DNA of 11,396 bases from assembly GCA_002452425.1 (NCBI GenBank), contig DKFQ01000085.1, forward strand, positions 1 through 11,396, written 5' to 3'. The stretch is from Sulfurimonas sp. UBA6792. GTDB lineage: Bacteria; Campylobacterota; Campylobacteria; Campylobacterales; Sulfurimonadaceae. The number at the start of each line of letters is the position of its first letter. The first letter of the stretch is position 1. The notes under the pieces are model-generated. The model worked only from the letters and a program-made list of their open reading frames with translations, was not told the origin of the DNA and made no database searches. The translations under genes were made by a program, and so were the position numbers. Shown one piece after another: positions 1-6,603 of this stretch.

Positions 1-108
1 TTCAACCCGCCAACACTCCAAGCGGCATCGCAGATAAGCGGTATCACACCCGCCGCGATTGAGATTTTACATATCTACATCAAAATAAGTCAAAAAAAGA
101 GAGGATAA
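1..108 (+). CDS. mnmG: MnmG (GidA) C-terminus, 5' truncated by the window
   Basis: Frame 1 is open from the window edge to TAA at 106-108, giving the last 35 residues of a protein. The segment QAASQISGITPAAIEIL followed by a basic end matches the conserved C-terminal end of MnmG, where E. coli-type proteins read GQASRISGxTPAAxxxLLVxLKK. MnmG is the FAD-dependent subunit that, with MnmE, installs the (carboxymethyl)aminomethyl group on U34 of certain tRNAs. The stop lies 4 nt before the next ATG, so the two genes are probably co-transcribed. The identification rests on this short but well conserved tail only. Confidence 0.82.
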   Translation, partial: FNPPTLQAASQISGITPAAIEILHIYIKISQKKRG

Positions 109-112
109 ATCC

Positions 113-979
113 ATGAGACTTTTTTACTATGTTCACACAGGACACCGCGTTGGACTCGATAGATTTCGACGTGCATGCACCATTATCCGCGCACTCGGCG
201 ATGTTGATATCACGCTTTTATGTTCCGATTTTCGTATAGCTGCCGAGGCACGCCATTTTGGAGTTGCTAAAGCAGTAGGTATCGACGCCGTTCAAAATAT
301 CCCACAGATAGCCGTTCATGGCGATAAGATGATTTTTGATTCAGATGAAGCCAACCCTATCATGCTTGAAGATATGAGAAACTTTTTCTCCACTTTTATC
401 CGCATATCTGACGCAAAAGAGGACGCCAAAGCCTCAGGTGAGTCTCTTATCTCTCCTTACTTAAATGGTGAGGGAATTTGCACAGCAGTTGCCGTAGATG
501 CGAAGTATTTTGAGCCAAAAGAGAAAAATATCGAAATTTCCTACTTTTTTGGAGATGATGATTATGAGAAAGATTTGGAAAAAAACCTTGACTTTATTGC
601 AGAGCTCAACCTCGATTTGCAACTCGGTTTTTACTATTTTTTAGACTATGAGGAGATGTTGCGAAAAAAATTTCCACACCACCACGAGTTTGAAGATTAT
701 GATGATGTCGTGCAGCAGAGCAAAATCCTCATCACTGCATCGCCCCAAGCTGTCTTAGAGTCTCTTGCATCAGGCGCAAAGCCCATATACGTGCAAAGAG
801 AAGACCACCCAGCTGATTTGGTACCATTTTTTGAGAGCTTGCATATTCCTATTGTGTATAACTATAAAAAAGAGATGCTTATGGATATCATAAGGGATGT
901 CAATAATAAAAACTATTTCAAAATGGAACACTCTACGCAAAAAATAGCAAATTTCTTAAAAGAAACCTTAAATTTATAA
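113..979 (+). CDS. Unrecognised GT-B-fold (MurG/PseG-like) protein
   Basis: This 288-residue protein cannot be named. Its N-terminus (YYVHTGHRVGLDRFRRA, residues 5-21) resembles the glycine/His loop and following helix of GT-B glycosyltransferases such as MurG and PseG. Residues 206-228 (ILITASPQAVLESLASGAKP and onward) resemble the donor-binding C-terminal half of that fold, where a small-residue loop precedes a helix with a conserved Glu. The middle is acidic, with runs such as FGDDDYEKDLEK and FEDYDD. There is no signal peptide or membrane segment, so it is probably cytoplasmic. ATG 113 follows the mnmG stop by 4 nt, with AGAGAGGA at 98-105 as ribosome binding site. A sugar-nucleotide transferase or hydrolase role is inferred from fold resemblance; substrate and catalytic residues are unknown. 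Confidence 0.6.
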   Translation: MRLFYYVHTGHRVGLDRFRRACTIIRALGDVDITLLCSDFRIAAEARHFGVAKAVGIDAVQNIPQIAVHGDKMIFDSDEANPIMLEDMRNFFSTFIRISDAKEDAKASGESLISPYLNGEGICTAVAVDAKYFEPKEKNIEISYFFGDDDYEKDLEKNLDFIAELNLDLQLGFYYFLDYEEMLRKKFPHHHEFEDYDDVVQQSKILITASPQAVLESLASGAKPIYVQREDHPADLVPFFESLHIPIVYNYKKEMLMDIIRDVNNKNYFKMEHSTQKIANFLKETLNL

Positions 980-1000
980 TTAATTAAAACTAATTTAGTA

Positions 1001-1006
1001 TATAAT
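1001..1006 (+). promoter_or_regulatory. -10 box of the petABC promoter
   Basis: A perfect TATAAT lies 35 nt before the petA ATG in an A/T-rich stretch, 22 nt after the stop of the upstream gene. The start site should fall near 1013, giving a leader of about 28 nt that carries GAGAG at 1029-1033 as a weak ribosome binding site. There is no clear -35 hexamer, which is usual for sigma70 promoters of Campylobacterota. Confidence 0.6.
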
Positions 1007-1040
1007 CAGCCTTTAATTTTAAGGGAAAGAGAGCAAACAC

Positions 1041-1565
1041 ATGCATAACAGTAGCCGTAGAGGTTTCATGGGTAAAGCATTTGGTGCCGTAGCAGGTGTC
1101 GGTGCCGTTGGGTCATTGGTTGCAATGAAAAAGACTTGGGATCCGCTTCCAAGTGTTAAAGCAGCTGGTTTCACAACTCTTGATATGTCAATATATCCAG
1201 AGGGTGAAGTAATTACAGAAAAATGGAGAGGGAAGCCAATTTTTGTTTTGAAAAAAACCGCAGCGATGATAGCAAAACAGACAGAAGAGCAAAAAGCAAG
1301 AGATGTTGTTGTGGGTGATTCACACTTCATGTTAGCGATTGGTCTTTGTACACACTTAGGATGTATTCCTGCATACATTCCTGCTGAAGAGTCATTCCTT
1401 TGCGCATGTCACGGTGGTATGTTTAACTGGGCTGGTGAAGTAACAAAAGTTCCACCACCACGTGGATTTGATATTCCTCCATTCAAGATTGATGGAATGA
1501 AGGTCATCTTAGGTGAAGCAGGTCCAGAATATCAAAAAATGAAAGATAGCGGCGTAACGCTGTAA
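1041..1565 (+). CDS. petA: Rieske iron-sulfur subunit of the cytochrome bc complex
   Basis: This is the 174-residue Rieske [2Fe-2S] protein that takes the first electron from menaquinol at the Qo site. Residues 4-11 (SSRRGFMG) form a twin-arginine motif followed by a small hydrophobic stretch (13-29). This fits Tat export with the segment kept as membrane anchor. Box I is CTHLGC (103-108) and box II is CACHGG (121-126). By homology the cluster ligands are C103, H105, C121 and H124, with a C108-C123 disulfide. The usual box II Ser and Tyr that hydrogen-bond the cluster are replaced by Gly126 and Phe128, which should lower its potential and suits menaquinol. It is first in petABC; 14 nt containing a strong AAAGGAGG site separate it from petB. 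Confidence 0.95.
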   Translation: MHNSSRRGFMGKAFGAVAGVGAVGSLVAMKKTWDPLPSVKAAGFTTLDMSIYPEGEVITEKWRGKPIFVLKKTAAMIAKQTEEQKARDVVVGDSHFMLAIGLCTHLGCIPAYIPAEESFLCACHGGMFNWAGEVTKVPPPRGFDIPPFKIDGMKVILGEAGPEYQKMKDSGVTL

Positions 1566-1579
1566 AGGAGGGGGATTAA

Positions 1580-2794
1580 ATGGCACATTTTACAAAAGCA
1601 ACAAGTGTTAAAGATTGGTTAAACCAACGTTTAGCAATTGAAACAGTTGAAAGGGTTATGGCATCTGAGTATTGGATTCCAAAAAACATTAACTTTTTGT
1701 GGGCGATGGGTATGGTTCTTGCAATCACATTCGCACTCCTTTTAGTTTCAGGAATCTTCTTGTTGATGTACTATCAACCAGATGTTAAAGACGCATTTTA
1801 TAGCGTAAACTACACTATTATGAGAGATGTTGACTATGGTTGGTTATGGAGACATATCCACGGTGTTGCTGCATCAGTTGTTTTCTTGATTATCTACATC
1901 CATATGTTCACAGGTATCTACTACGGTTCTTATAAAAAAGGTCGTGAGATGATTTGGATCTCTGGTATGCTTCTTTTCGTAGCTTTTTCTGCTGAGGCGT
2001 TTACTGGATACATGCTTCCATGGGGACAAATGAGCTACTGGGCTGGTATGGTTATTACAAATATTTTTGCTCTTGGTGATTTACATTTGGATGGTTTGGT
2101 TGAGTGGATTAGAGGGGATTATGTTCCGGCTCAAGCATTCTTAACTCGTTTCTTTATGCTTCACGTAGTTCTTATTCCGTTGGCGATTATAGGACTTATC
2201 GGGCTTCACTTTGCAGCTCTTCGTATTCCTCACGTTAACAACCAAGATGGTGAAGAGATTGATTTTGATGCAGAAGCTAAAAAATATTTGGCAGGCGACA
2301 CTGCAGGTTCAAAAGTTATCCGTTTTGCAAATGACTTTATGAGTAAGGATATGATGGTTGTTGGATTCTTCCTTATCTTCTTCTTCTATTTAGTGTTCTT
2401 TAACTACGGTTTCGCGCTTGACCCTGTAAACTTTGACCCGGCAGATGGTTTGAAAACTCCGGCACACATCTACCCAGAGTGGTACTTCTTGTGGTCTTAT
2501 GAGATTTTACGTCCGTTCTCTGTAAATATCGGTCTATTGGCTTTTGGTTTTGCACAAGTTATCTTTGTTCTCTTACCATGGTTAGACAGAAGTCCAAATG
2601 CTGTTCCGGCAAGTCGTCGTGGTGTATTTAAGATTTGGTTCTGGGTACTTCTTGCTGATATGATTGTTTTAACAGCTATGGGTAAATTACCTCCAGAGGG
2701 TATATTTAGTACTATTGGTTTAGTTGCGGCATTAGGATTTATCCTTCTATGGGTTGCACTACCATTTATAACTATGAACGAAAAAAAAGTATAA
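1580..2794 (+). CDS. petB: Cytochrome b subunit of the bc complex
   Basis: This 404-residue integral membrane protein carries both b hemes and the quinol sites. It is one-piece, joining the b6-like N-terminal half and the subunit IV-like C-terminal half, with about eight membrane helices. Heme ligands are H94 and H108 in helix B and H195 and H210 in helix D; the 14- and 15-residue spacings match cytochrome b6 rather than mitochondrial cytochrome b, which has 14 and 14. The Qo motif PEWY is at 299-302, within YPEWYFLWSYEILR. PWGQMSYW (147-154) is the conserved segment of the cd-helix region. A near-perfect Shine-Dalgarno (AAAGGAGGGGG, 1564-1574) precedes the ATG. Translation probably exceeds that of petA. 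Confidence 0.96.
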   Translation: MAHFTKATSVKDWLNQRLAIETVERVMASEYWIPKNINFLWAMGMVLAITFALLLVSGIFLLMYYQPDVKDAFYSVNYTIMRDVDYGWLWRHIHGVAASVVFLIIYIHMFTGIYYGSYKKGREMIWISGMLLFVAFSAEAFTGYMLPWGQMSYWAGMVITNIFALGDLHLDGLVEWIRGDYVPAQAFLTRFFMLHVVLIPLAIIGLIGLHFAALRIPHVNNQDGEEIDFDAEAKKYLAGDTAGSKVIRFANDFMSKDMMVVGFFLIFFFYLVFFNYGFALDPVNFDPADGLKTPAHIYPEWYFLWSYEILRPFSVNIGLLAFGFAQVIFVLLPWLDRSPNAVPASRRGVFKIWFWVLLADMIVLTAMGKLPPEGIFSTIGLVAALGFILLWVALPFITMNEKKV

Positions 2795-2804
2795 GGAGAA
2801 TAGG

Positions 2805-3752
2805 ATGAAAAATAAAGAACCTTTGATTCTGGTTGTTGTTGTTGCTTTTACTCTCCTAACATACTGGTTAGTTGAGCCATACGCACACTCAGTTTTACAT
2901 AAGCATGTTGAGAGTGAAAACTTTGCGTATGCAGATTTGAAGCCATTGGCTAAAACTGGAAATGCTGCTGCAGGTAAAGATTTAGTAATGGGTGCTGGAG
3001 CTTGTACGGGATGTCACTCAATCGAGAAAGATGGTATGCCAGCTGCAATGGATGCAGTTGCTGCTGCTGCAAGTTATGGTGTTAATCCACCAGATTTGAG
3101 CAACGCAGGCTCTATCTACGATGCGAAGTTTTTGGCTGATGTTATCGTAAACCCTGCGCATGCACTTAAAGTTGAGCATAAGTTTGATGCTGCTAAAGGT
3201 CAAATGCACCCAATGGCTCCATTTGCAGGAGCAGGCGGTGATTTAGAGCAAGAAGTTGCTGATATGGTTGCATACTTACAGTCAATCGCTGTAAAACCAA
3301 GTGAAGTAACACCAAAAATGGCGTATGAAAATGCTTGTGGTAGATGTCACGCACTCTCTTATGAGAACTGGACGCAAATCGGTGAAAAACCTGCATTTAA
3401 ATTTGAAAAAGATGCATTGGCATATGACATTAAAGTGTTAGAGTACCAAGAGCACCTTACAAAGTATATGGGTAAACTACCACCAGATTTATCTATGTAT
3501 ATCCGTTCTCGTGGTGAGCACTTCATCAGCACATTTATCGAAAATCCTCAAGCACACCTTGAAGGAACTGCAATGCCTCGTGTTGGTGTAACAGCAGATG
3601 CTGCACACAAAGTAATCGAGCATATGGCAGATGCGGGAGACACAAAGAGACATGAGAGAGCATCTGTAGGTAAGATGGTTATGATTTATGCAGTAATCTT
3701 TGCAATCTTTGCTCTTCTATGGAAAAAACAAGTTTGGAAAAACTTACACTAA
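2805..3752 (+). CDS. petC: Di-heme cytochrome c subunit of the bc complex
   Basis: This 315-residue protein takes the place of cytochrome c1. It has an N-terminal anchor or uncleaved signal helix (6-23), two CXXCH heme motifs (CTGCH at 67-71 and CGRCH at 178-182) and a C-terminal membrane helix (about 290-306) ending in basic residues. The two cytochrome domains are therefore periplasmic and tethered at both ends. Likely axial Met ligands are M137 (HPMAPF) or M134 for heme 1 and M257 (GTAMPRVG) for heme 2. A two-domain, di-heme c subunit in petC is known from Campylobacter, Wolinella and Helicobacter. An AAGGAG site (2793-2798) precedes the ATG, 10 nt after petB. The operon ends here. Confidence 0.93.
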   Translation: MKNKEPLILVVVVAFTLLTYWLVEPYAHSVLHKHVESENFAYADLKPLAKTGNAAAGKDLVMGAGACTGCHSIEKDGMPAAMDAVAAAASYGVNPPDLSNAGSIYDAKFLADVIVNPAHALKVEHKFDAAKGQMHPMAPFAGAGGDLEQEVADMVAYLQSIAVKPSEVTPKMAYENACGRCHALSYENWTQIGEKPAFKFEKDALAYDIKVLEYQEHLTKYMGKLPPDLSMYIRSRGEHFISTFIENPQAHLEGTAMPRVGVTADAAHKVIEHMADAGDTKRHERASVGKMVMIYAVIFAIFALLWKKQVWKNLH

Positions 3753-3772
3753 GTTTTCCTAACTTCCTCTAC

Positions 3773-3795
3773 AAAAAAGACTAGTTCTTTTTTTT
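3773..3795 (+). terminator. A/U-stem hairpin with T tract after petC
   Basis: AAAAAAGA (3773-3780) pairs with TCTTTTTT (3786-3793) around the 5-nt loop CTAGT, and the T tract continues to 3795. The stem is nearly all A-U and so weak, but its place 20 nt after the petC stop and its T run fit factor-independent termination, perhaps together with the next hairpin. Confidence 0.45.
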
Positions 3796-3798
3796 AAC

Positions 3799-3819
3799 GC
3801 CTCGGAACTTCTCCGAGGC
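3799..3819 (+). terminator. GC-rich hairpin after petC
   Basis: GCCTCGGA (3799-3806) and TCCGAGGC (3812-3819) form a perfect 8-bp stem with loop ACTTC. No strong T run follows on either strand, so it may act with the preceding hairpin or protect the petABC mRNA 3' end rather than terminate alone. Confidence 0.5.
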
Positions 3820-3856
3820 AAATCTTCACTCGCTTTTCATTCTTCCTTAAGATATT

Positions 3857-3885
3857 TAACGATACACTTTTTAGATTCATCGTTA
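3857..3885. repeat. Second dyad overlapping the ModE operator
   Basis: TAACGAT (3857-3863) is the exact inverted copy of ATCGTTA (3879-3885), with 15 nt between. Its right half overlaps the left arm of the ModE-type operator. It could be a further half-site for the same regulator upstream of the promoter, or chance; a 7-bp arm is modest evidence. Confidence 0.3.
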
Positions 3886-3904
3886 TATAAGTTTTTATAT
3901 AACG
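3881..3904. promoter_or_regulatory. ModE-type operator of the mod operon
   Basis: Perfect 10-bp arms CGTTATATAA (3881-3890) and TTATATAACG (3895-3904) flank GTTT, giving a 24-bp palindrome. This has the length and outer CGTTATAT/ATAACG bases of the E. coli modA operator bound by molybdate-loaded ModE. It sits 24 nt before the first mod gene and covers the -10 box, so bound ModE would block RNA polymerase when molybdate is plentiful. No modE gene is in the window. The assignment rests on sequence match plus position ahead of molybdate uptake genes. Confidence 0.85.
3898..3903 (+). promoter_or_regulatory. -10 box of the mod operon, inside the operator
   Basis: TATAAC matches TATAAT at five of six positions and follows a T-rich run. 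The start would be near 3910, leaving an 18-nt leader with only a weak TAGGT (3918-3922) before ATG 3928. It lies in the right arm of the ModE operator, fitting repression by steric block. Confidence 0.5.
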
Positions 3905-3927
3905 CAATACTCAAAAATTAGGTCAAT

Positions 3928-4326
3928 ATGAATATTTTACACGGCAAAGTCGCAACAGTACAAAGCGTAGATGATTTCTTATCTCTAAGCGTTCTTGTTG
4001 GCGATAAACTCTTTTTTGTGGTTGCCCTGCAAAGCCCCGCTCTCTCATATGTAGCCGTGGGATGCAAGATAAATCTACTTTTTAAAGAGACAGAGGTGAT
4101 GCTTGCAACAACAACCTCCAAAGTAAGCACGCAAAATGCTTTTGTCTCAAAGATAAAAGAGGTTGAAGTCGGCGAACTTTTTGCAAATGTTGTTTTTGAC
4201 TTTGAGGCAGAAGAGATAAGCGCGTTTATCACAAAAACATCGTTTGAAGAGCTCTCCTGCAGTGTTGGCGCAACATTTTTGTGGTTCATCAAAGCAAACG
4301 AGATTACTATCCAAAACGGAAACTAG
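3928..4326 (+). CDS. Tandem TOBE/Mop-like molybdate-binding protein
   Basis: This 132-residue soluble protein looks like two degenerate TOBE (Mop) repeats. The first spans about 1-60 (LHGKVATVQSVDDFLSLSV, then a VAVGCKINLLFKETEV strand pair). The second spans about 69-128 (KIKEVEVGELFANVVF, SAFITKTSFEELSCSVG, LWFIKANEITI). The second copy keeps the typical I-T-x-x-S-x-x-x-L and F-x-K-A-x-E-I pattern of Mop domains that bind molybdate or tungstate. Campylobacter jejuni carries a similar molybdenum-pterin-binding-type gene before modB. Its job could be cytoplasmic molybdate storage, delivery or sensing. It is first in the operon behind a ModE operator, and its TAG directly abuts the modB ATG. 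It lacks the helix-turn-helix domain of ModE. Confidence 0.75.
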   Translation: MNILHGKVATVQSVDDFLSLSVLVGDKLFFVVALQSPALSYVAVGCKINLLFKETEVMLATTTSKVSTQNAFVSKIKEVEVGELFANVVFDFEAEEISAFITKTSFEELSCSVGATFLWFIKANEITIQNGN

Positions 4327-5007
4327 ATGGAAGATACCTTTTTTCAAACAATGAAGCTAACCTTTGAGTTAGCCACGGTTACAACGCTGATTCTTCTCTT
4401 CATTGCCATACCGCTTGCCTATTTTCTCTCCCAAACACGTTGGATTTTCAAACCGGTTTTAGAAGCGCTCGTCTCTCTTCCGCTCGTACTTCCACCCTCT
4501 GTTTTGGGTTTCTATCTGCTTCTTGCATTTAGCCCAAAAAACAGTTTTGGCGTATGGCTTGAGCAAAATTTCGACATTAGGCTTGTTTTCAGTTTTGAAG
4601 GGCTTGTTGTCGCTTCGGTTATCTTTAGTCTCCCTTTTATGGTACATCCCATCCAAAGCGGGTTTGCCGCACTTCCTAAAAATCTCACTTATGCCGCCTA
4701 CACACTAGGCAAAAGCAAGATAAACACGCTCTTTTATGTGTTGCTGCCAAATATCCGCTCCTCGCTGCTCACAGGCATAGTTATCTCCTTTGCTCACACC
4801 ATAGGCGAGTTTGGCGTTGTTTTGATGATGGGAGGCAACATAGCGGGCGAGACAAGGGTTGCAAGTATCGCCATCTATGATGAAGTAGAAGCACTCAACT
4901 ACAGCGTTGCAAATCAGTATGCGCTGACACTCTTTATCATCTCCTTTGTGATTCTGCTTTTTGTCTATGCGCTCAACAAACACTTTATGCGCCAAGGTAT
5001 GCAATGA
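4327..5007 (+). CDS. modB: Molybdate ABC transporter permease ModB
   Basis: This 226-residue inner-membrane permease has about five membrane helices (near 12-34, 45-69, 88-108, 145-170 and 199-217). The coupling loop that docks on the ATPase is at 122-141 (YAAYTLGKSKINTLFYVLLP), and the following HTIGEFGVVLMMGGNI (157-172) is characteristic of ModB. The length is normal for the family. It forms the channel for molybdate or tungstate with ModC. The ATG follows the previous stop with no gap, and the 3' end overlaps modC by the 4-nt ATGA, so all three genes are translationally coupled. No gene for the periplasmic binding protein ModA lies in this operon. Confidence 0.93.
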   Translation: MEDTFFQTMKLTFELATVTTLILLFIAIPLAYFLSQTRWIFKPVLEALVSLPLVLPPSVLGFYLLLAFSPKNSFGVWLEQNFDIRLVFSFEGLVVASVIFSLPFMVHPIQSGFAALPKNLTYAAYTLGKSKINTLFYVLLPNIRSSLLTGIVISFAHTIGEFGVVLMMGGNIAGETRVASIAIYDEVEALNYSVANQYALTLFIISFVILLFVYALNKHFMRQGMQ

Positions 5008-5876
5008 TACGCCTCGATTTTACAAAAAAACTCCAAGGTGCAGAGGGCATTTTTGATTTGGTTATCCACCAAGAGATTCCAAAAGAGAAACTCTCCATCC
5101 TCTTTGGCAAAAGCGGAGCGGGAAAGAGCACTATTTTAAAGATCCTAGCAGGGCTTATCAACCCCGATAGCGGGGAGATTGTAGTTGATGATGTCATCTG
5201 GTTTAGCAGTGCCAAAAAGATAAACCTGCCACCGCAAAAGCGGAGTATAGGCTTTGTGTTCCAAGACTACGCACTTTTTCCAAATATGAGCGTCCAAGAA
5301 AATCTCCTCTACGCACTTGAACATAAAAACGACAGAAAAAGTGTAGATGAGATTTTGGAGCTTATGGAGCTGACATCTCTTAAAGACGCAAAACCAAACA
5401 CTCTCTCAGGCGGACAGCAGCAGCGTGTGGCAGTTGCAAGAGCACTTGTGCGAAAACCAAAGATTCTTCTCTTAGATGAGCCGCTCTCCGCACTCGACTT
5501 TGCCATGAGAGCTAAACTTCAAGATGAGTTTTTAGCCCTGCAACATAAGCTCAAAACAACAACACTCCTTGTAAGCCACGATATTTCAGAGGTCTATAAA
5601 CTAGGAGATTTTGTCTATGAGATCAAGGAGGGTTTAGTCGCAAAGAGCGGCACCCCAAGCGAGATATTTGGCGGCGTGGGCATAAGCGGCAAGTTTAAGT
5701 TTAACGGCGAAGTAGTTGCCATCACTAAAAGCGATATTTTGTACATAGTAAGCGTACTTGTGGAAAGCGAGATAGTAAAAGCAGTTGCAGGCAAAAAAGA
5801 GGTTCAAAACCTCAAAGTAGGCTCCCGCGTAGTCCTCTCCAGCAAAGCATTTAACCCGCTCATAGTAACTACCTAA
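5004..5876 (+). CDS. modC: Molybdate ABC transporter ATPase ModC
   Basis: This 290-residue ABC ATPase powers molybdate import. Walker A is GKSGAGKST (35-43), the Q-loop is Q87 (FVFQDYALFP), the signature LSGGQ is 134-138, Walker B is ILLLDEP (154-160) and the switch His is H192 (VSHD). A shortened C-terminal TOBE-type regulatory domain covers about 228-287; in ModC this domain binds oxyanion and can gate transport. The protein is shorter than E. coli ModC (about 350 residues), mostly in that domain. It starts in the ATGA overlap with modB, so expression is coupled. It ends the mod operon and faces the RDD-family gene tail-to-tail. Confidence 0.93.
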   Translation: MIRLDFTKKLQGAEGIFDLVIHQEIPKEKLSILFGKSGAGKSTILKILAGLINPDSGEIVVDDVIWFSSAKKINLPPQKRSIGFVFQDYALFPNMSVQENLLYALEHKNDRKSVDEILELMELTSLKDAKPNTLSGGQQQRVAVARALVRKPKILLLDEPLSALDFAMRAKLQDEFLALQHKLKTTTLLVSHDISEVYKLGDFVYEIKEGLVAKSGTPSEIFGGVGISGKFKFNGEVVAITKSDILYIVSVLVESEIVKAVAGKKEVQNLKVGSRVVLSSKAFNPLIVTT

Positions 5877-5896
5877 AGCCAAACATTCTCTCGGAA

Positions 5897-5914
5897 GTGG
5901 GGCTTTGGCCCCGC
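5897..5914. terminator. Hairpin between modC and the convergent RDD gene
   Basis: GTGGGGC (5897-5903) pairs with GCCCCGC (5908-5914) with one T-G wobble around loop TTTG. It lies in the 43-nt gap between two convergent genes and could end transcription from either side. No real T tract follows on either strand, so terminator function is uncertain. Confidence 0.45.
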
Positions 5915-5919
5915 AAAAT

Positions 5920-6390
5920 TCAACCCTCTTTTTTCTTAGCCACAACCAAAGTATGACACAAAATGTCATGTAACGCTTTTTTATCTCTTCTATAAAAAGG
6001 GACAAAAAGCCCAAGAAGTGTAGTCGCCGTAAACAAGAAGAGCACAAAGCGCAAAATCGCTCTTAAAAAGCTTATATTTGTACCGCTCTTATCATCCACC
6101 ACTTTTATCTCATACGCCTTTTTCCCAGGAGTCTGCCCAAACCTGCTCAAAAGAAACGCATAGATAAGTCCATAAAGCGCAACCCCCGTAAAAGGAGCAA
6201 GTTGCGAAGACTGAAACTCCTCTTTTCCACTCATCACAACATAAGTGATGATGTAGAGTATGGGCGCATATATCATAAAAAGGTCTGTGATAAAAGCTTT
6301 AACCCTATGGCTATAGGGAGCATAAACATAGCGTGGCTGCTCTTTGGTCTGCTCTTTTTTTTGTCTGTTTTTAATATTTCTAAATCTCAT
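5920..6390 (-). CDS. RDD-family small membrane protein
   Basis: This 156-residue protein has a basic, charged N-terminus (1-20) and three likely membrane helices (about 33-53, 66-83 and 111-133), the layout of RDD-family proteins. The family's key Arg and Asp appear as R29 and D36 (HRVKAFITDL). GQTPGKKAYEIKVVD (85-99) and the late RRDKKALHDILCHTLVV (134-150) are the other conserved blocks. The function of most RDD proteins is unknown; some are linked to ion transport or stress. It is a lone gene on the minus strand, convergent with modC. There is no ribosome binding site before ATG 6390. Instead a TATAAT box sits 6 nt upstream, implying a leaderless mRNA; no other in-frame Met occurs before residue 39. 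Confidence 0.85.
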   Translation of the reverse strand: MRFRNIKNRQKKEQTKEQPRYVYAPYSHRVKAFITDLFMIYAPILYIITYVVMSGKEEFQSSQLAPFTGVALYGLIYAFLLSRFGQTPGKKAYEIKVVDDKSGTNISFLRAILRFVLFLFTATTLLGLFVPFYRRDKKALHDILCHTLVVAKKKEG

Positions 6391-6396
6391 GGTGTC

Positions 6397-6402
6397 ATTA
6401 TA
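6397..6402 (-). promoter_or_regulatory. Extended -10 promoter giving a leaderless RDD mRNA
   Basis: Read on the minus strand, TGGTATAAT is an extended -10 element (TG, one base, TATAAT). Six bases (GACACC) separate it from the ATG at 6390, so the expected start nucleotide is the A of the ATG itself. Confidence 0.55.
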
Positions 6403-6403
6403 C

Positions 6404-6417
6404 CAAAGAGCTCTTTG
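6404..6417. repeat. 14-bp perfect palindrome upstream of the RDD promoter
   Basis: CAAAGAGCTCTTTG is its own reverse complement. It begins one base upstream of the -10 box of the minus-strand RDD gene, across roughly -14 to -27, where a bound protein would compete with RNA polymerase. It is an operator candidate with no known matching regulator. Confidence 0.35.
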
Positions 6418-6459
6418 AAATGAGAAAATAAGAGACTTCTAGTACCATAAAGAACATTC

Positions 6460-6478
6460 TGTTAATAAATCGTTAACA
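6460..6478. repeat. TGTTAA/TTAACA dyad upstream of the porin promoter
   Basis: TGTTAA (6460-6465) and TTAACA (6473-6478) are inverted around TAAATCG. The dyad lies about 40-60 bp upstream of the candidate porin -10 box, a usual place for an activator. The arm spacing does not fit canonical CRP/FNR sites, so no regulator is named. Confidence 0.3.
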
Positions 6479-6516
6479 AAAGTTGGAATTTAAACTTACT
6501 TTAAAAATTGCGAGTG

Positions 6517-6522
6517 TAGAAT
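6517..6522 (+). promoter_or_regulatory. Candidate porin -10 box
   Basis: TAGAAT (five of six matches to TATAAT) follows A/T-rich DNA. It would start a leader of about 75 nt containing a near-palindrome around GATATATC (6557-6564) and a clear AGGAG (6593-6597) ahead of ATG 6604. No better -10 sequence is visible in the 213-bp gap. Confidence 0.35.
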
Positions 6523-6603
6523 GCTCTCAGCTCTAATAAATTGCATAACTTGAAGTGATATATCGCTCGAGTTGTAGCAAAAAAGAGAAAACAGGAGAAA
6601 AAA

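Noticed and set aside
4985..5215. Minus-strand frames opposite modB and modC.
   Set aside because: These are explained by codon bias of the real ATPase and permease genes on the plus strand.
5634..6047. A 137-codon minus-strand frame across the modC end and the intergenic hairpin.
   Set aside because: It is antisense to modC and overlaps the well-supported RDD gene in another frame; its sequence looks like a shadow translation.
6202..6423. A 73-codon plus-strand frame opposite the RDD gene.
   Set aside because: It is antisense to a gene with conserved family motifs and has no ribosome binding site or recognisable product.
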